DNA of 64,000 bases from Rummeliibacillus pycnus (GTDB lineage: Bacteria; Bacillota; Bacilli; Bacillales_A; Planococcaceae), in NCBI RefSeq assembly GCF_002884495.1, contig NZ_KZ614145.1, forward strand, positions 1,254,423-1,318,422, written 5' to 3'. The position numbers and the translations under genes were made by a program. The notes beneath the pieces were generated by a model that ran no database searches, was not told the origin of the DNA, and was given only the letters and a program-made list of their open reading frames with translations. Positions 8,654 to 17,418 of this stretch are shown in pieces. The first letter of the stretch is position 1. Each line of letters opens with the position of its first letter.

Positions 8654-11600
8654 TCACTTCTTTCGGAGATATTCTCTTTAAAACAAATAAATTGAGAATA
8701 AAGAAAAGAATGGTAAGAATAAACATAATTCCGATTATTATCACTCCGCTACTAGTACCATTTATAATATTAGAAATATTATTTTCTAAATAATGTAGAG
8801 GTGATAAAAGTGAAACTTGATGAATAGTCTGTGATCGCTCAAAATCAAAACCAAGCGCTTCCGTAAAGAATAGGTACATACTGATTATGACTAAAATGAT
8901 AAACATACCAATCATTTTGAATTGTCGTAATAAGTAAGTAGCAGCAAGAACTAGTAACGTCATTAATAAGGTTATAACTATCATCCAAATAACTGATGAA
9001 ATCTCAATTTCCTTGTAAGCCATTAATGAAACTGTTCCCACTATTAACCCTTCGATTATAGCGATTGAAGTGGTAAACACAGAGATTGGGAAGTTTTTAG
9101 CATATAGACTTTGTTCTTCTGCATTTTCGAAATCTGATTTTTTAAATACAAACTGTTTAAATCCTGACATTACATAAGCAGTAAATAATGCTAAAAATGA
9201 AGCAATCACGATCAAATAAAATGTAGTTCTTGTATCACGCGTATTATCAATTGATTGCTTTGTCATATTAATTGGATTAGATAAGAAATCGTATAATTCC
9301 TCATTCGGTGCATTTCCAATTTTACTATTAGCTAATACATTGCTAAAATTCATCGCATAGTCATTATCATTTGATACTTTTTTCACTAAATCATTTGCTA
9401 ACTGATCTGCTTTATTTGATAGTTCATGTCCACCACTTTTTATTTGTCTTGCTTTTTCATTGATCCCATCAAATGAATCAAATACAGAACTCGCTTGTAA
9501 ATTAGCTGCTTCTGCTTCTTCAGCCACATTACTACTGTTTAAAAGTAAATCGCTTATTCCCCCATCTAAATCAATACTAACTTGCCCCTCTTTTTCATTG
9601 GTTTCTGCCACTAGTGAACTGGATTCAACTAATTGGTTACTCGTATCTTTCCATTGTTGCGCAACAGGAACAAGCTTTTTAATTTCATCATTTTGTTTTT
9701 TTGCGGTTACTGTTGCTTCTTCTGTTTGTTTAATTAGCGTTGGGAAATTTTTTAAGATGTTCGATATTTCTTCGTTATAACCTATTACTTTATTATTGAT
9801 GGCTTTCAAATCCTCTGAGAGCTTTGCAGTTGTTTGCTCAATTAATGATTTTTTAACCATAGAAATGATAAATGCTTTCATACCTTTATTTGATAACGCA
9901 TAATACAAAGAGTTAGTGTTTGAACTACCTATTTTTTCAAACGAACCGTTATTTAACTGTGAAAATTGGTCTGGATTTGTAACATCAATATCAAAATATA
10001 AACTAAATAGTGCTTGTAATCGTTGATAGTTCCAAATAGATTTAGCAACTTGATCTGGAATTTCCTCCTGTGTTGCTAGAGTTGATGTAATTTCATGATG
10101 AATAATTTCATTTGTAATTGTTTTTGTTTGGTTTGTATCATTTGATTTTGTTTCAACAGACTTAGTCTTTGCTTTTTGATTGTTCTGCTCTTCTTTCTTT
10201 ATAATGGGTGTATTTTCATTTGTATTGTTTTTTGGGTTAACTTGCTCTTCTTTCTTTAACTCTAAGTTTTCATCTTTTTGAAGGCTTTGATCTTCAGTAG
10301 ATTCAGCGGTATTATTTAGCTCTTTTTGAGAATTGTCTTCATTCTTTGAAACAGATATCCGCGTAATGTCATGATGGTTGACAGCAGTTATATTTTCTTC
10401 ATGTTTTTTTAAAGTCCAACTCCAATTTAAAGGTGAAAAAATATCTACACTGTTATCAGCTAAAACAAATGTAGTAGAAACTTTTATTTTCCCCTTTGAT
10501 ATTGCCGGTAAATCAATAACGCCTGGCTCTATATTTAAAATTTTTCCATCTGGTAGTGTTAAAACAACATTCTTCGTAACAAATCCTTTTGGAGCATTAA
10601 TGATTAGTATTCTATTACCAGCTTCTTGTGCCGGGATTTTCATTTCATCTGAAAATACAGTACCTTCTGTCATTAGTTTGTTTTTCATTTGCTCTATATA
10701 ATACTGAATTGAAAATTGACCATCCGTTGAATAGGAATGATTTTTTTCTTTCGCATATTTCTTAGCTGCGAAAATTATTTTAGATAATTGATCTTTCGTT
10801 GATTCAGAAACGTCTAAATTTTTTACTTGTTCTTCATCCAAAGAAGGTAGTTGATCAATGGTTTGTAATATGTTGTTTTCAATATTTGTTTTAGGTGCTA
10901 AAAACAAAGTGTTGATTTTAGCTGTATTTTCTGGTGTAGATAATGCATCGTTTAAAGTTTCATTTACTAAATCAGAAACTTCTTTTGAAATGTCTTCATC
11001 AATTCTTTTCTTTAAAGATACAGTATATTGATTAATATTCTCTTGTGTCGAAGTTAAGTTGGTTGCAATATTAGATGTAACGAGAGACATATCCTTTTCA
11101 AGTTTTAGACTCAGCAATTTTTGTTCATCATTTATACTTTGGAGTTTTTCTTCTGCATTATCTACAGAGACTTGATCATTACTATCATTGATAAGATTCG
11201 TAAGATTGTTAAAAGTATCATTACCTTTCTCCAGATATTCTTGCATTGTCGCCATTATTTGGCTATTAGTTGAAGCACTGTCTAAACTGTCCTTTGCATT
11301 TTGTTGAAAAGTGTTTAACTCTTTGTTAAGTCCATTAAAAGCATCTTTTGTAAAATTGGTATTCTCATTAATTTGAGTTAAATTATTTGTATATTCTTTT
11401 ATAGGATCATTGATTTTGGTGGCATATATTGAAGTTAATTGATCTTGTTTTTTTACTATGCTTTTTACATTTTTTTGAGCGGTCTGTAGGTTTCCAATTA
11501 CACTTGCAAAAAAGACGTCAATAACTTTTTTATTAAAAGAATTTAATAATTCTCCGGCAATTTTTTGAGCCTGTGCTTTTGTAATTTCATTGTTTGATTC

Positions 11601-11978
11601 ATTTAATTTATAAGAAAGTTTAATGGGTTCTGGACTTACATTGTCAATTGACAGTGCTCGTTTCGTAAAGTCGTTTGGAATAGTAATAGCCATGTTATAA
11701 CGTTTATCTAAAATTCCATCCTCTGCTTCAGCAGCATCGACTAAATGAAATCTATGTGTATAATCGTTTTCTAAACTCTTTTTAAATTCTTCTCCAAAGT
11801 TGTATGTTTTGCCTTGATATTCTATGGGTTCATCTAGATTAACCACTGCAACGTCCATCTTGAAATCTGCTTTCTCTGTTTTGTCCTTTGTTACAGAAGA
11901 AAATGGTATGTATGCAATTATTCCTGCAAGAAGCAGAACTAAAACGATAAAAAGTGGCAAACGATTTTTTTTTGTCAT
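8637..11978 (-). CDS. esaA: EsaA (YueB), large type VII secretion membrane protein
   Basis: 1113 residues. A membrane helix at about 6-27, a very long extracytoplasmic region with repeated coiled-coil heptads, and five to six membrane helices in the last 200 residues. This is the Pip/EsaA/YueB topology. The B. subtilis homologue YueB doubles as the phage SPP1 receptor, so the outer region may be a phage attachment site. A low-complexity Glu/Asn/Lys-rich stretch (about 545-625) is an insertion relative to S. aureus EsaA (about 1009 residues) and may be surface-exposed. It is separated from esxA by 145 bp with a hairpin. Confidence 0.93.
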   Translation of the reverse strand: MTKKNRLPLFIVLVLLLAGIIAYIPFSSVTKDKTEKADFKMDVAVVNLDEPIEYQGKTYNFGEEFKKSLENDYTHRFHLVDAAEAEDGILDKRYNMAITIPNDFTKRALSIDNVSPEPIKLSYKLNESNNEITKAQAQKIAGELLNSFNKKVIDVFFASVIGNLQTAQKNVKSIVKKQDQLTSIYATKINDPIKEYTNNLTQINENTNFTKDAFNGLNKELNTFQQNAKDSLDSASTNSQIMATMQEYLEKGNDTFNNLTNLINDSNDQVSVDNAEEKLQSINDEQKLLSLKLEKDMSLVTSNIATNLTSTQENINQYTVSLKKRIDEDISKEVSDLVNETLNDALSTPENTAKINTLFLAPKTNIENNILQTIDQLPSLDEEQVKNLDVSESTKDQLSKIIFAAKKYAKEKNHSYSTDGQFSIQYYIEQMKNKLMTEGTVFSDEMKIPAQEAGNRILIINAPKGFVTKNVVLTLPDGKILNIEPGVIDLPAISKGKIKVSTTFVLADNSVDIFSPLNWSWTLKKHEENITAVNHHDITRISVSKNEDNSQKELNNTAESTEDQSLQKDENLELKKEEQVNPKNNTNENTPIIKKEEQNNQKAKTKSVETKSNDTNQTKTITNEIIHHEITSTLATQEEIPDQVAKSIWNYQRLQALFSLYFDIDVTNPDQFSQLNNGSFEKIGSSNTNSLYYALSNKGMKAFIISMVKKSLIEQTTAKLSEDLKAINNKVIGYNEEISNILKNFPTLIKQTEEATVTAKKQNDEIKKLVPVAQQWKDTSNQLVESSSLVAETNEKEGQVSIDLDGGISDLLLNSSNVAEEAEAANLQASSVFDSFDGINEKARQIKSGGHELSNKADQLANDLVKKVSNDNDYAMNFSNVLANSKIGNAPNEELYDFLSNPINMTKQSIDNTRDTRTTFYLIVIASFLALFTAYVMSGFKQFVFKKSDFENAEEQSLYAKNFPISVFTTSIAIIEGLIVGTVSLMAYKEIEISSVIWMIVITLLMTLLVLAATYLLRQFKMIGMFIILVIISMYLFFTEALGFDFERSQTIHQVSLLSPLHYLENNISNIINGTSSGVIIIGIMFILTILFFILNLFVLKRISPKEVNANEV

Positions 11979-12010
11979 TTCTACACCTCATTAAGTCTAA
12001 TAAAGATAAT

Positions 12011-12037
12011 AGGACCGTCGATTATTCAACGGTCCCT
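12011..12037 (-). terminator. Hairpin between esxA and esaA (possible partial terminator)
   Basis: GGACCGT (12012-12018) pairs with ACGGTCC (12029-12035), a 7-bp GC-rich stem with a 10-nt loop. On the minus strand it is followed by TATTATCTTTATTAG, a weak U tract. It could stop a fraction of transcripts after esxA, giving more EsxA than machine components, or protect the esxA 3' end. Confidence 0.5.
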
Positions 12038-12123
12038 AAACTACTCAAAGTATATTAGTAGATATACTACTATTTGTGTCAATCGATTAGCGAACTGAAC
12101 CTTCTTTGAATATACAATTTGGG

Positions 12124-12420
12124 TTATTGTAGTCCGAAGTTTTTAGAAAGCTGTAGGTCGTGTTGTTCTACCGCGTCAGCAGTGTGATCTAGTTGGTCCT
12201 TTATAGCAAAAAGTAGATCTCTAAAGCTCTCTACTTTTGGTCTTAATTGTTCAAATTGAGCATCGAATTGTTGAAAAGCTTTACCTTCCCATTCAGAACG
12301 CAATTGATTTTGCAATCCATTTAATTCACCTAACATGGTGTTAATTTGCTCACCACTTGAACCATATTTTCTCGCTCTATTTTTTAGTTCTTGTGGGGTC
12401 ATACGAATTTGTCCTGCCAC
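12124..12420 (-). CDS. esxA: EsxA (YukE), WXG100 secreted protein
   Basis: 98 residues from a GTG preceded by AAGGAG at 9 nt. An upstream ATG at 12453 has no such site and would add 11 atypical residues. Two helices flank the WEG turn (SEWEGKAF, about residue 43) and the C-terminus LSKNFGLQ is nearly identical to S. aureus EsxA (LSNNFGLQ). EsxA is the founding secreted substrate and an essential part of the Ess system. It is the first gene of the locus, with its own candidate promoter. Confidence 0.95.
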   Translation of the reverse strand: MAGQIRMTPQELKNRARKYGSSGEQINTMLGELNGLQNQLRSEWEGKAFQQFDAQFEQLRPKVESFRDLLFAIKDQLDHTADAVEQHDLQLSKNFGLQ

Positions 12421-12486
12421 TATTACCAGCTCCTTATCACATTTAATTGTCATTCATATAAAATATTGGTATTTTGTTACAAAATT

Positions 12487-12515
12487 AGTTTATTTAAATA
12501 GAATTAGTTAGTCAA
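12487..12515 (-). promoter_or_regulatory. Candidate sigma-A promoter of the ess locus
   Basis: On the minus strand TTGACT (12515-12510) is followed after 17 nt by TAAACT (12492-12487), 66 nt before the esxA GTG. The -35 is 5/6 and the -10 is 4/6 to consensus. The surrounding DNA is very AT-rich, so a chance match is possible. Confidence 0.4.
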
Positions 12516-12907
12516 TCCAAATTATATTGATATACCTTAAATCTCGAATTGAAATCAGATTGTTAAAACACATAGAATCCTTATATAGCAAGCTTAATGT
12601 AATATAATTAGAATGATTCTAAATATTAGCCAAAAGTACTTTTTTTAAAATTCAACTAAATTTAGTTTGTTAATTTAACTTTAAAAATGATAAATCATAT
12701 CACTATTTCCTTAAAAACTTTAACATTATTTTACATTCGACAAATTCCAACAAGTTCAATTTAATTATTTGTCTATAAACTATTTGATTCTTTTTTCTTA
12801 TTTAGATAATTCCCCTTCTATTCACTCTTTTTTAGTGTTTTATATTATATTTATATATTTTTTAATCTTTGATTAATAATTGGGAATAATTTCTCTCATT
12901 AATATAA
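12516..12907. other. Gene-free AT-rich spacer between ess and pyrimidine loci
   Basis: About 390 bp with no convincing open frame, RNA gene or repeat. Together with the flanking promoter and terminator it forms the boundary between two minus-strand operons. Confidence 0.6.
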
Positions 12908-12942
12908 AAAGCTATAGCCATTCTAAATATGACTATAGCCTT
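12908..12942 (-). terminator. Terminator of the pyrimidine catabolism operon
   Basis: On the minus strand AAGGCTATAG pairs with CTATAGCTTT (10 bp with one G-U) across a 15-nt loop, and the T run continues into TTTTTATATT. It lies 23 bp after the 71-aa gene. Confidence 0.8.
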
Positions 12943-12964
12943 GGAAAATTATTATTTATAATAA

Positions 12965-13180
12965 TTATTGTAGTTGTTTATATAATTGTTCTTGTAATTT
13001 AACCGACAGATACTTACGAGCTTCAGCTGTTGATATGTTCAATTCTGTTTGGACATTTTCATATCCAAGAACTACTTGAGCGCCATCTAAGTTTTCGGTA
13101 ATCGATTCAATGAGATAATGTTGATCGAATAGCGCATTTAGTTGCGCAATCTCTGAAGCGACTTGCACATATTCAGACAT
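12965..13180 (-). CDS. 71-aa protein of unknown function, last gene of the pyrimidine operon
   Basis: I do not recognise this protein. It is soluble, acidic to neutral, with no cysteines and no membrane segment. It begins MSEYVQVASEIAQLNALFDQ and ends KLQEQLYKQLQ, with probable helices at both ends. GAGGAG lies 7 nt before the ATG. It starts 12 bp after the permease stop and precedes the terminator, so it is co-transcribed with uracil degradation genes. A small accessory or regulatory subunit is a guess only. Confidence 0.75.
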   Translation of the reverse strand: MSEYVQVASEIAQLNALFDQHYLIESITENLDGAQVVLGYENVQTELNISTAEARKYLSVKLQEQLYKQLQ

Positions 13181-13192
13181 AGACTCTCTCCT

Positions 13193-14683
13193 CTACTGCT
13201 GTTTAACTTCGCTTGAAGTTTTTTGCGTAATTTCAGGAACAAAAGATGGTTCTACATAAGGTTCAATCGTCCAGCTTTTTCCAACTGTTATTCCTAAATA
13301 TTTACGATCATCTGGATCCAGTAATTCTTGTTGTGGATATTTTTTAAACCACCAATATTTTGCAAGAATATAATATAAAACAGCTCCCACGATAAAACCG
13401 ATCAACGATGAATAGGTTGGGAAGATATTTGCAATAATCCCACCAATTATCCATGAAATCAATCCTGCTAGATTAAAGCCTCCTAAATATCTGAATTGGC
13501 CATTTGCTTCATATAGACCTTGAACATTAATACGTCTTCTACGCAATAAATAATAATCAGCAAATAGAATCCCTACAATGGATGTTAAGATTCCACCAAT
13601 AATTAGAAGGACAGAATTTAGCATTTCAAATAAACTCCATGGTTGCGATAAAGTTCCGATTATACCGGCTATCACTACACCAACCCAGAAAGGCACGCGT
13701 GGACCACCGATATTTGAGAAAATCGTAGCTGCTGGGATTACATTTGCTGATGTATTTGTTGACCATTGCGCTAACACAATCATTAATAGAAGGATCGCTA
13801 AGATAAAACCACTTGCTGATTGTTGCAATGCATTAATCGGATCTGCTGATGCAACTGCCATATAACATACTCCACCTATGACAATCATAAACGTATTGAC
13901 AATCGGCATTATGATTAAAGAACCTACAAGTTGAGTCTTATTACGTTTAAACCAATTTCTTTCATTGGCAGGTGCTTTAAAAAAGCGAGATAAGGTAGGC
14001 ATATCTGCAGCAAGTGTTGCCCAAAAACCCATATTTGCCATTACCACAATCATAAAAGCCGTAAAGGTTGCCATACCTGTTGTTGGTGATTCCACCCAAG
14101 ACCAAACGCTCTTTCCTGCCGCTTCTGCTTTATCTGCTAATGTTGCATACATCCAACAAGAAATTAAAATTATGATTGGAGCTGCTAAATCAGCAAATCG
14201 TTCGATGGATTTAATCCCCAATGATGTATTAAACAGTTGAAGTGCGGCAAATAAAAGAAAACAGAGGAACCAGTTATCGAAACCAAATAAAATATTTAAA
14301 ATGCCATTAATGGCAAGTGCACCGAAGTACGTATTAATTCCAAACCAACATGATGCTGTGAATCCACGTGCTAATGAAGGCAAATGTGTTCCGATTGTAC
14401 CAAAAGGCGCACGCATATATACGGGAAAAGAGAGACCGTGTTCAACACCAATATCACCTATCAGCACCATAAAAATTCCAATTAAAACAGATCCTACTAA
14501 AGTTGCGACAATTAACATAGGCATTGATAAATGGACAATGCCTGCTGCACCAATTGCAAATGCTGCAAGTACTATCGCCATTCCAATCCAAATAACTGAA
14601 AATCCAAATGCACTAATCTTTCGCTCATCATGAGTAATTGGCAACAAATCTGGAGACTTCAAATAATCATTGTTATTGCTCAT
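13193..14683 (-). CDS. NCS1-family nucleobase:cation symporter (probable pyrimidine permease)
   Basis: 496 residues with about 12 membrane helices and a cytoplasmic C-terminal tail. I chose the ATG at 14683, which has GGAGGT 9 nt upstream. The frame continues to 14794 but that would overlap preA. Features typical of NCS1 permeases (PucI/Mhp1/allantoin permease group) are visible, such as GxxGxxxxxSMP near helix 1 and ARGFTASCWFGINTYFGA around residues 105-122. Its place after preT-preA suggests uptake of uracil, thymine or dihydropyrimidines. Substrate cannot be told from sequence alone. Confidence 0.88.
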   Translation of the reverse strand: MSNNNDYLKSPDLLPITHDERKISAFGFSVIWIGMAIVLAAFAIGAAGIVHLSMPMLIVATLVGSVLIGIFMVLIGDIGVEHGLSFPVYMRAPFGTIGTHLPSLARGFTASCWFGINTYFGALAINGILNILFGFDNWFLCFLLFAALQLFNTSLGIKSIERFADLAAPIIILISCWMYATLADKAEAAGKSVWSWVESPTTGMATFTAFMIVVMANMGFWATLAADMPTLSRFFKAPANERNWFKRNKTQLVGSLIIMPIVNTFMIVIGGVCYMAVASADPINALQQSASGFILAILLLMIVLAQWSTNTSANVIPAATIFSNIGGPRVPFWVGVVIAGIIGTLSQPWSLFEMLNSVLLIIGGILTSIVGILFADYYLLRRRRINVQGLYEANGQFRYLGGFNLAGLISWIIGGIIANIFPTYSSLIGFIVGAVLYYILAKYWWFKKYPQQELLDPDDRKYLGITVGKSWTIEPYVEPSFVPEITQKTSSEVKQQ

Positions 14684-14753
14684 TTTCAGATTACCTCCAT
14701 ATTCGAATAGTCCTTTGGCTTTAGAGATTGGCAGTCTTGCATTTTTGAATCGG

Positions 14754-16025
14754 TTAATTATTTGCAAATGATTTAAGCATTGCTTGGCGCTCATTCCATG
14801 TCATAGCTGGTACAGTATGAGGTAATTCTTTCATTGTTATTGCTCCATCTGCTGGACACACAATCGAACATAAATTACATCCAACACAATCTTCTTCACG
14901 AACTCTAAGCATCGGTTTCCCAGTAAGCTCATCCGTATAACGCTCAATACATTGATGTGAAGTGTCTTCACATGCAATATGACACTTGTTACAATTAATA
15001 CACACATCATTGTTAATATTCGCGACAATTTTATAATTGAGATCAAGATCACCCCAATCTGAGTACTTCGGTACAGAACGCCCCACTAACTCCATAACAG
15101 ACGCTAGTCCTTTATCATCCAAGTAATTGTTTAATCCATCAATCATATCTTCCACTATATTAAATCCATGATGCATTGCGGCTGTGCATACTTGCACACC
15201 TGTCGCCCCCATTAAGATGAATTCAGCTGCATCTTGCCAATTTGAAATACCACCGATACCTGAAATCGGTACATTTATACGGGCATTTCTTGCACATTCT
15301 CCGACCATATTCAATGCAATAGGTTTGACAGCAGGACCACAGTAACCTCCATGTGCACCTTTTCCCGCAACATGTGGGATGGTATTCCAGGTATTTAGGT
15401 CAACACCCACTAAGCTATTGATCGTATTTATCATACTGATTGCATCAGCACCACCTTGTACGGCAGCTTCTGCTGTAACCGTTATGTCTGTAATATTTGG
15501 CGTCAACTTGACGATTACAGGTTTAGTTGCAACTTCTTTCGCCCAGGTCGTTTGTTTTTCAACAAGAGCTGGTACTTGACCAGATGCAGACCCCATTCCA
15601 CGCTCTGCCATCCCATGCGGACAGCCGAAATTCAGTTCAAAGCCATCTACGCCAACAGCTTCTACACGCTTTACAATTTCATGCCATTTATCCTGTTTTG
15701 GCTCGACCATCAGCGATGCAATAATGGTGTGATTCGGAAATCTCTTTTTTGTTTCATAGATTTCTTTTAAATTGACATCTAAAGGACGATCCGTGATTAA
15801 TTCAATATTATTAAAACCTGCTACACGACTGCCATTAAAGCTTACTGCTGCAAAGCGAGATGAAACATTTAAAATAGGGTCCCCTAAGGTTTTCCACACA
15901 GCTCCACCCCAACCTGCTTCAAACGCACGTTGCACCTGATAACCTGAATTTGTTGGTGGTGCAGATGCAAGCCAAAATGGATTGGGTGATTCAATACCAG
16001 CTAAGTTAATTCGTAAATCTGCCAT
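14754..16025 (-). CDS. preA: NAD-dependent dihydropyrimidine dehydrogenase subunit PreA
   Basis: 423 residues: a dihydroorotate-dehydrogenase-like FMN TIM barrel (about 1-310) with the ELNFGCPHG motif near residue 132, followed by two 4Fe-4S ferredoxin clusters (CINCNKCHIAC and CVGCNLCSIVC, about 340-390). PreA reduces uracil and thymine to 5,6-dihydro forms together with PreT. It is encoded 20 bp after preT. The family size and motif order are standard. Confidence 0.93.
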   Translation of the reverse strand: MADLRINLAGIESPNPFWLASAPPTNSGYQVQRAFEAGWGGAVWKTLGDPILNVSSRFAAVSFNGSRVAGFNNIELITDRPLDVNLKEIYETKKRFPNHTIIASLMVEPKQDKWHEIVKRVEAVGVDGFELNFGCPHGMAERGMGSASGQVPALVEKQTTWAKEVATKPVIVKLTPNITDITVTAEAAVQGGADAISMINTINSLVGVDLNTWNTIPHVAGKGAHGGYCGPAVKPIALNMVGECARNARINVPISGIGGISNWQDAAEFILMGATGVQVCTAAMHHGFNIVEDMIDGLNNYLDDKGLASVMELVGRSVPKYSDWGDLDLNYKIVANINNDVCINCNKCHIACEDTSHQCIERYTDELTGKPMLRVREEDCVGCNLCSIVCPADGAITMKELPHTVPAMTWNERQAMLKSFANN

Positions 16026-16045
16026 AATAGTCCCCCCTCAAGGAA

Positions 16046-17389
16046 TTACGCGATTTCGGTTACACTTTTGAATTGTCGATGAATTGCGTATGCACAATCT
16101 TTTCCTTGTTGTGCAGCTGATACAACAGTAGCATCGCCATAACCATTTCCATAAATGACATCGCCACATGCGAAAATTTTTGGGTTAGATGTTTGTAACG
16201 TTGTGTGATCAACTTCTACAATTCCTTGATGATGCTCAAGACCTAACTGATCAATGAATGGTGTATGACGAGTTTGTCCGATTGCTCGAATAACGGCATC
16301 TACTTGAATAATATAATTAGAATCCTTTGTTTCATGGAGTTTTGCTTTTCCATCTACTTCTTCACCTAACTCCATTTTGACGCATTCTAATCCAATGACA
16401 TTGCCTTGATCATCACCAATAATTCGTTTAGGCAAGGATAACCAGCGGAATTCAACACCTTCTTGTTTGGCAAAATCATATTCAAAAGGATAGGCTGTCA
16501 TTTCATTTGCTGTTCTTCTATAAATAATTTGTACTTGTGCTGCTCCTAAACGAACCGAACAGGTAGCTGCATCAATTGCTGTATTACCTGCACCAATAAC
16601 AGCTACCCTTTTATCTATTAAATCATTTGTAATTATACTCTTCGTGCTTTTTACAAAATCAATGGCATCGTACACACCATTTAATGTTTCTCCTTCAATT
16701 CCAAGCAATGGTACTGTATTCATACCAACCGCTAGCAAAATACGATCATAGTTATTGATTAGTTCATCAACTGAGATAGTATTTCCAACTCGATGATTGG
16801 TTTTAATTTCTACTCCCATTTTTTTCACTTGTTCTACTTCCCATTGTACGATGTGCTGAGGAAGACGGAACGAAACGATACCATACTGATTCAATCCTCC
16901 CGCCTCTTCTTCTGCCTCATAAATGGTAACAGCATACCCTAATCTTCGTAATTCTCGGGCCGCAGATAATCCTGTAGGTCCACTACCGATAATCGCTATT
17001 TTCTTACCATTGCTTGGTGCTGCTTCAAATAATGTCACATCATTTGCCATAGCCCAATCCGTTGCATGGCGCTGTAAATCACCAATTTTAATAGGCTTTT
17101 CTGCATGATTAAGCACACATGCTCCTTCACAAAGTTCTTCTGTTGGGCAAACACGTGCACAACTAGCACCAACTGGATTTGCATCCAAAATGACTTTGGC
17201 TGAACCTTTTAAATTTCCTGATGCAATTTTCTTGATAAAGCTTGGTATATTGATACTTGTTGGACATGCTTGAATACACGGCGCATCGTAGCAAAATAAA
17301 CATCGGTTTGCTTCTTCAAGAGCAGCGTATGGTGTTAAACCACTATATGCTTCATCAAAATTCTTTTCTAATGAGCTCAACTCTTTCAT
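16046..17389 (-). CDS. preT: NAD-dependent dihydropyrimidine dehydrogenase subunit PreT
   Basis: 447 residues: an N-terminal Fe-S region (CLFCYDAPCIQACP and CARVCPTEELCEGAC), FAD-binding GSGPTGLSAA (about 135) and NAD(P)-binding GAGNTAIDAA (about 268). It is the electron-input subunit, passing electrons from NADH to PreA. Glutamate synthase small subunit has the same architecture, but the neighbouring preA and hydantoinase genes decide the role. Confidence 0.92.
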   Translation of the reverse strand: MKELSSLEKNFDEAYSGLTPYAALEEANRCLFCYDAPCIQACPTSINIPSFIKKIASGNLKGSAKVILDANPVGASCARVCPTEELCEGACVLNHAEKPIKIGDLQRHATDWAMANDVTLFEAAPSNGKKIAIIGSGPTGLSAARELRRLGYAVTIYEAEEEAGGLNQYGIVSFRLPQHIVQWEVEQVKKMGVEIKTNHRVGNTISVDELINNYDRILLAVGMNTVPLLGIEGETLNGVYDAIDFVKSTKSIITNDLIDKRVAVIGAGNTAIDAATCSVRLGAAQVQIIYRRTANEMTAYPFEYDFAKQEGVEFRWLSLPKRIIGDDQGNVIGLECVKMELGEEVDGKAKLHETKDSNYIIQVDAVIRAIGQTRHTPFIDQLGLEHHQGIVEVDHTTLQTSNPKIFACGDVIYGNGYGDATVVSAAQQGKDCAYAIHRQFKSVTEIA

Positions 17390-17418
17390 AGCTATCTCCC
17401 CCGTTATTTTGTTGTGTT

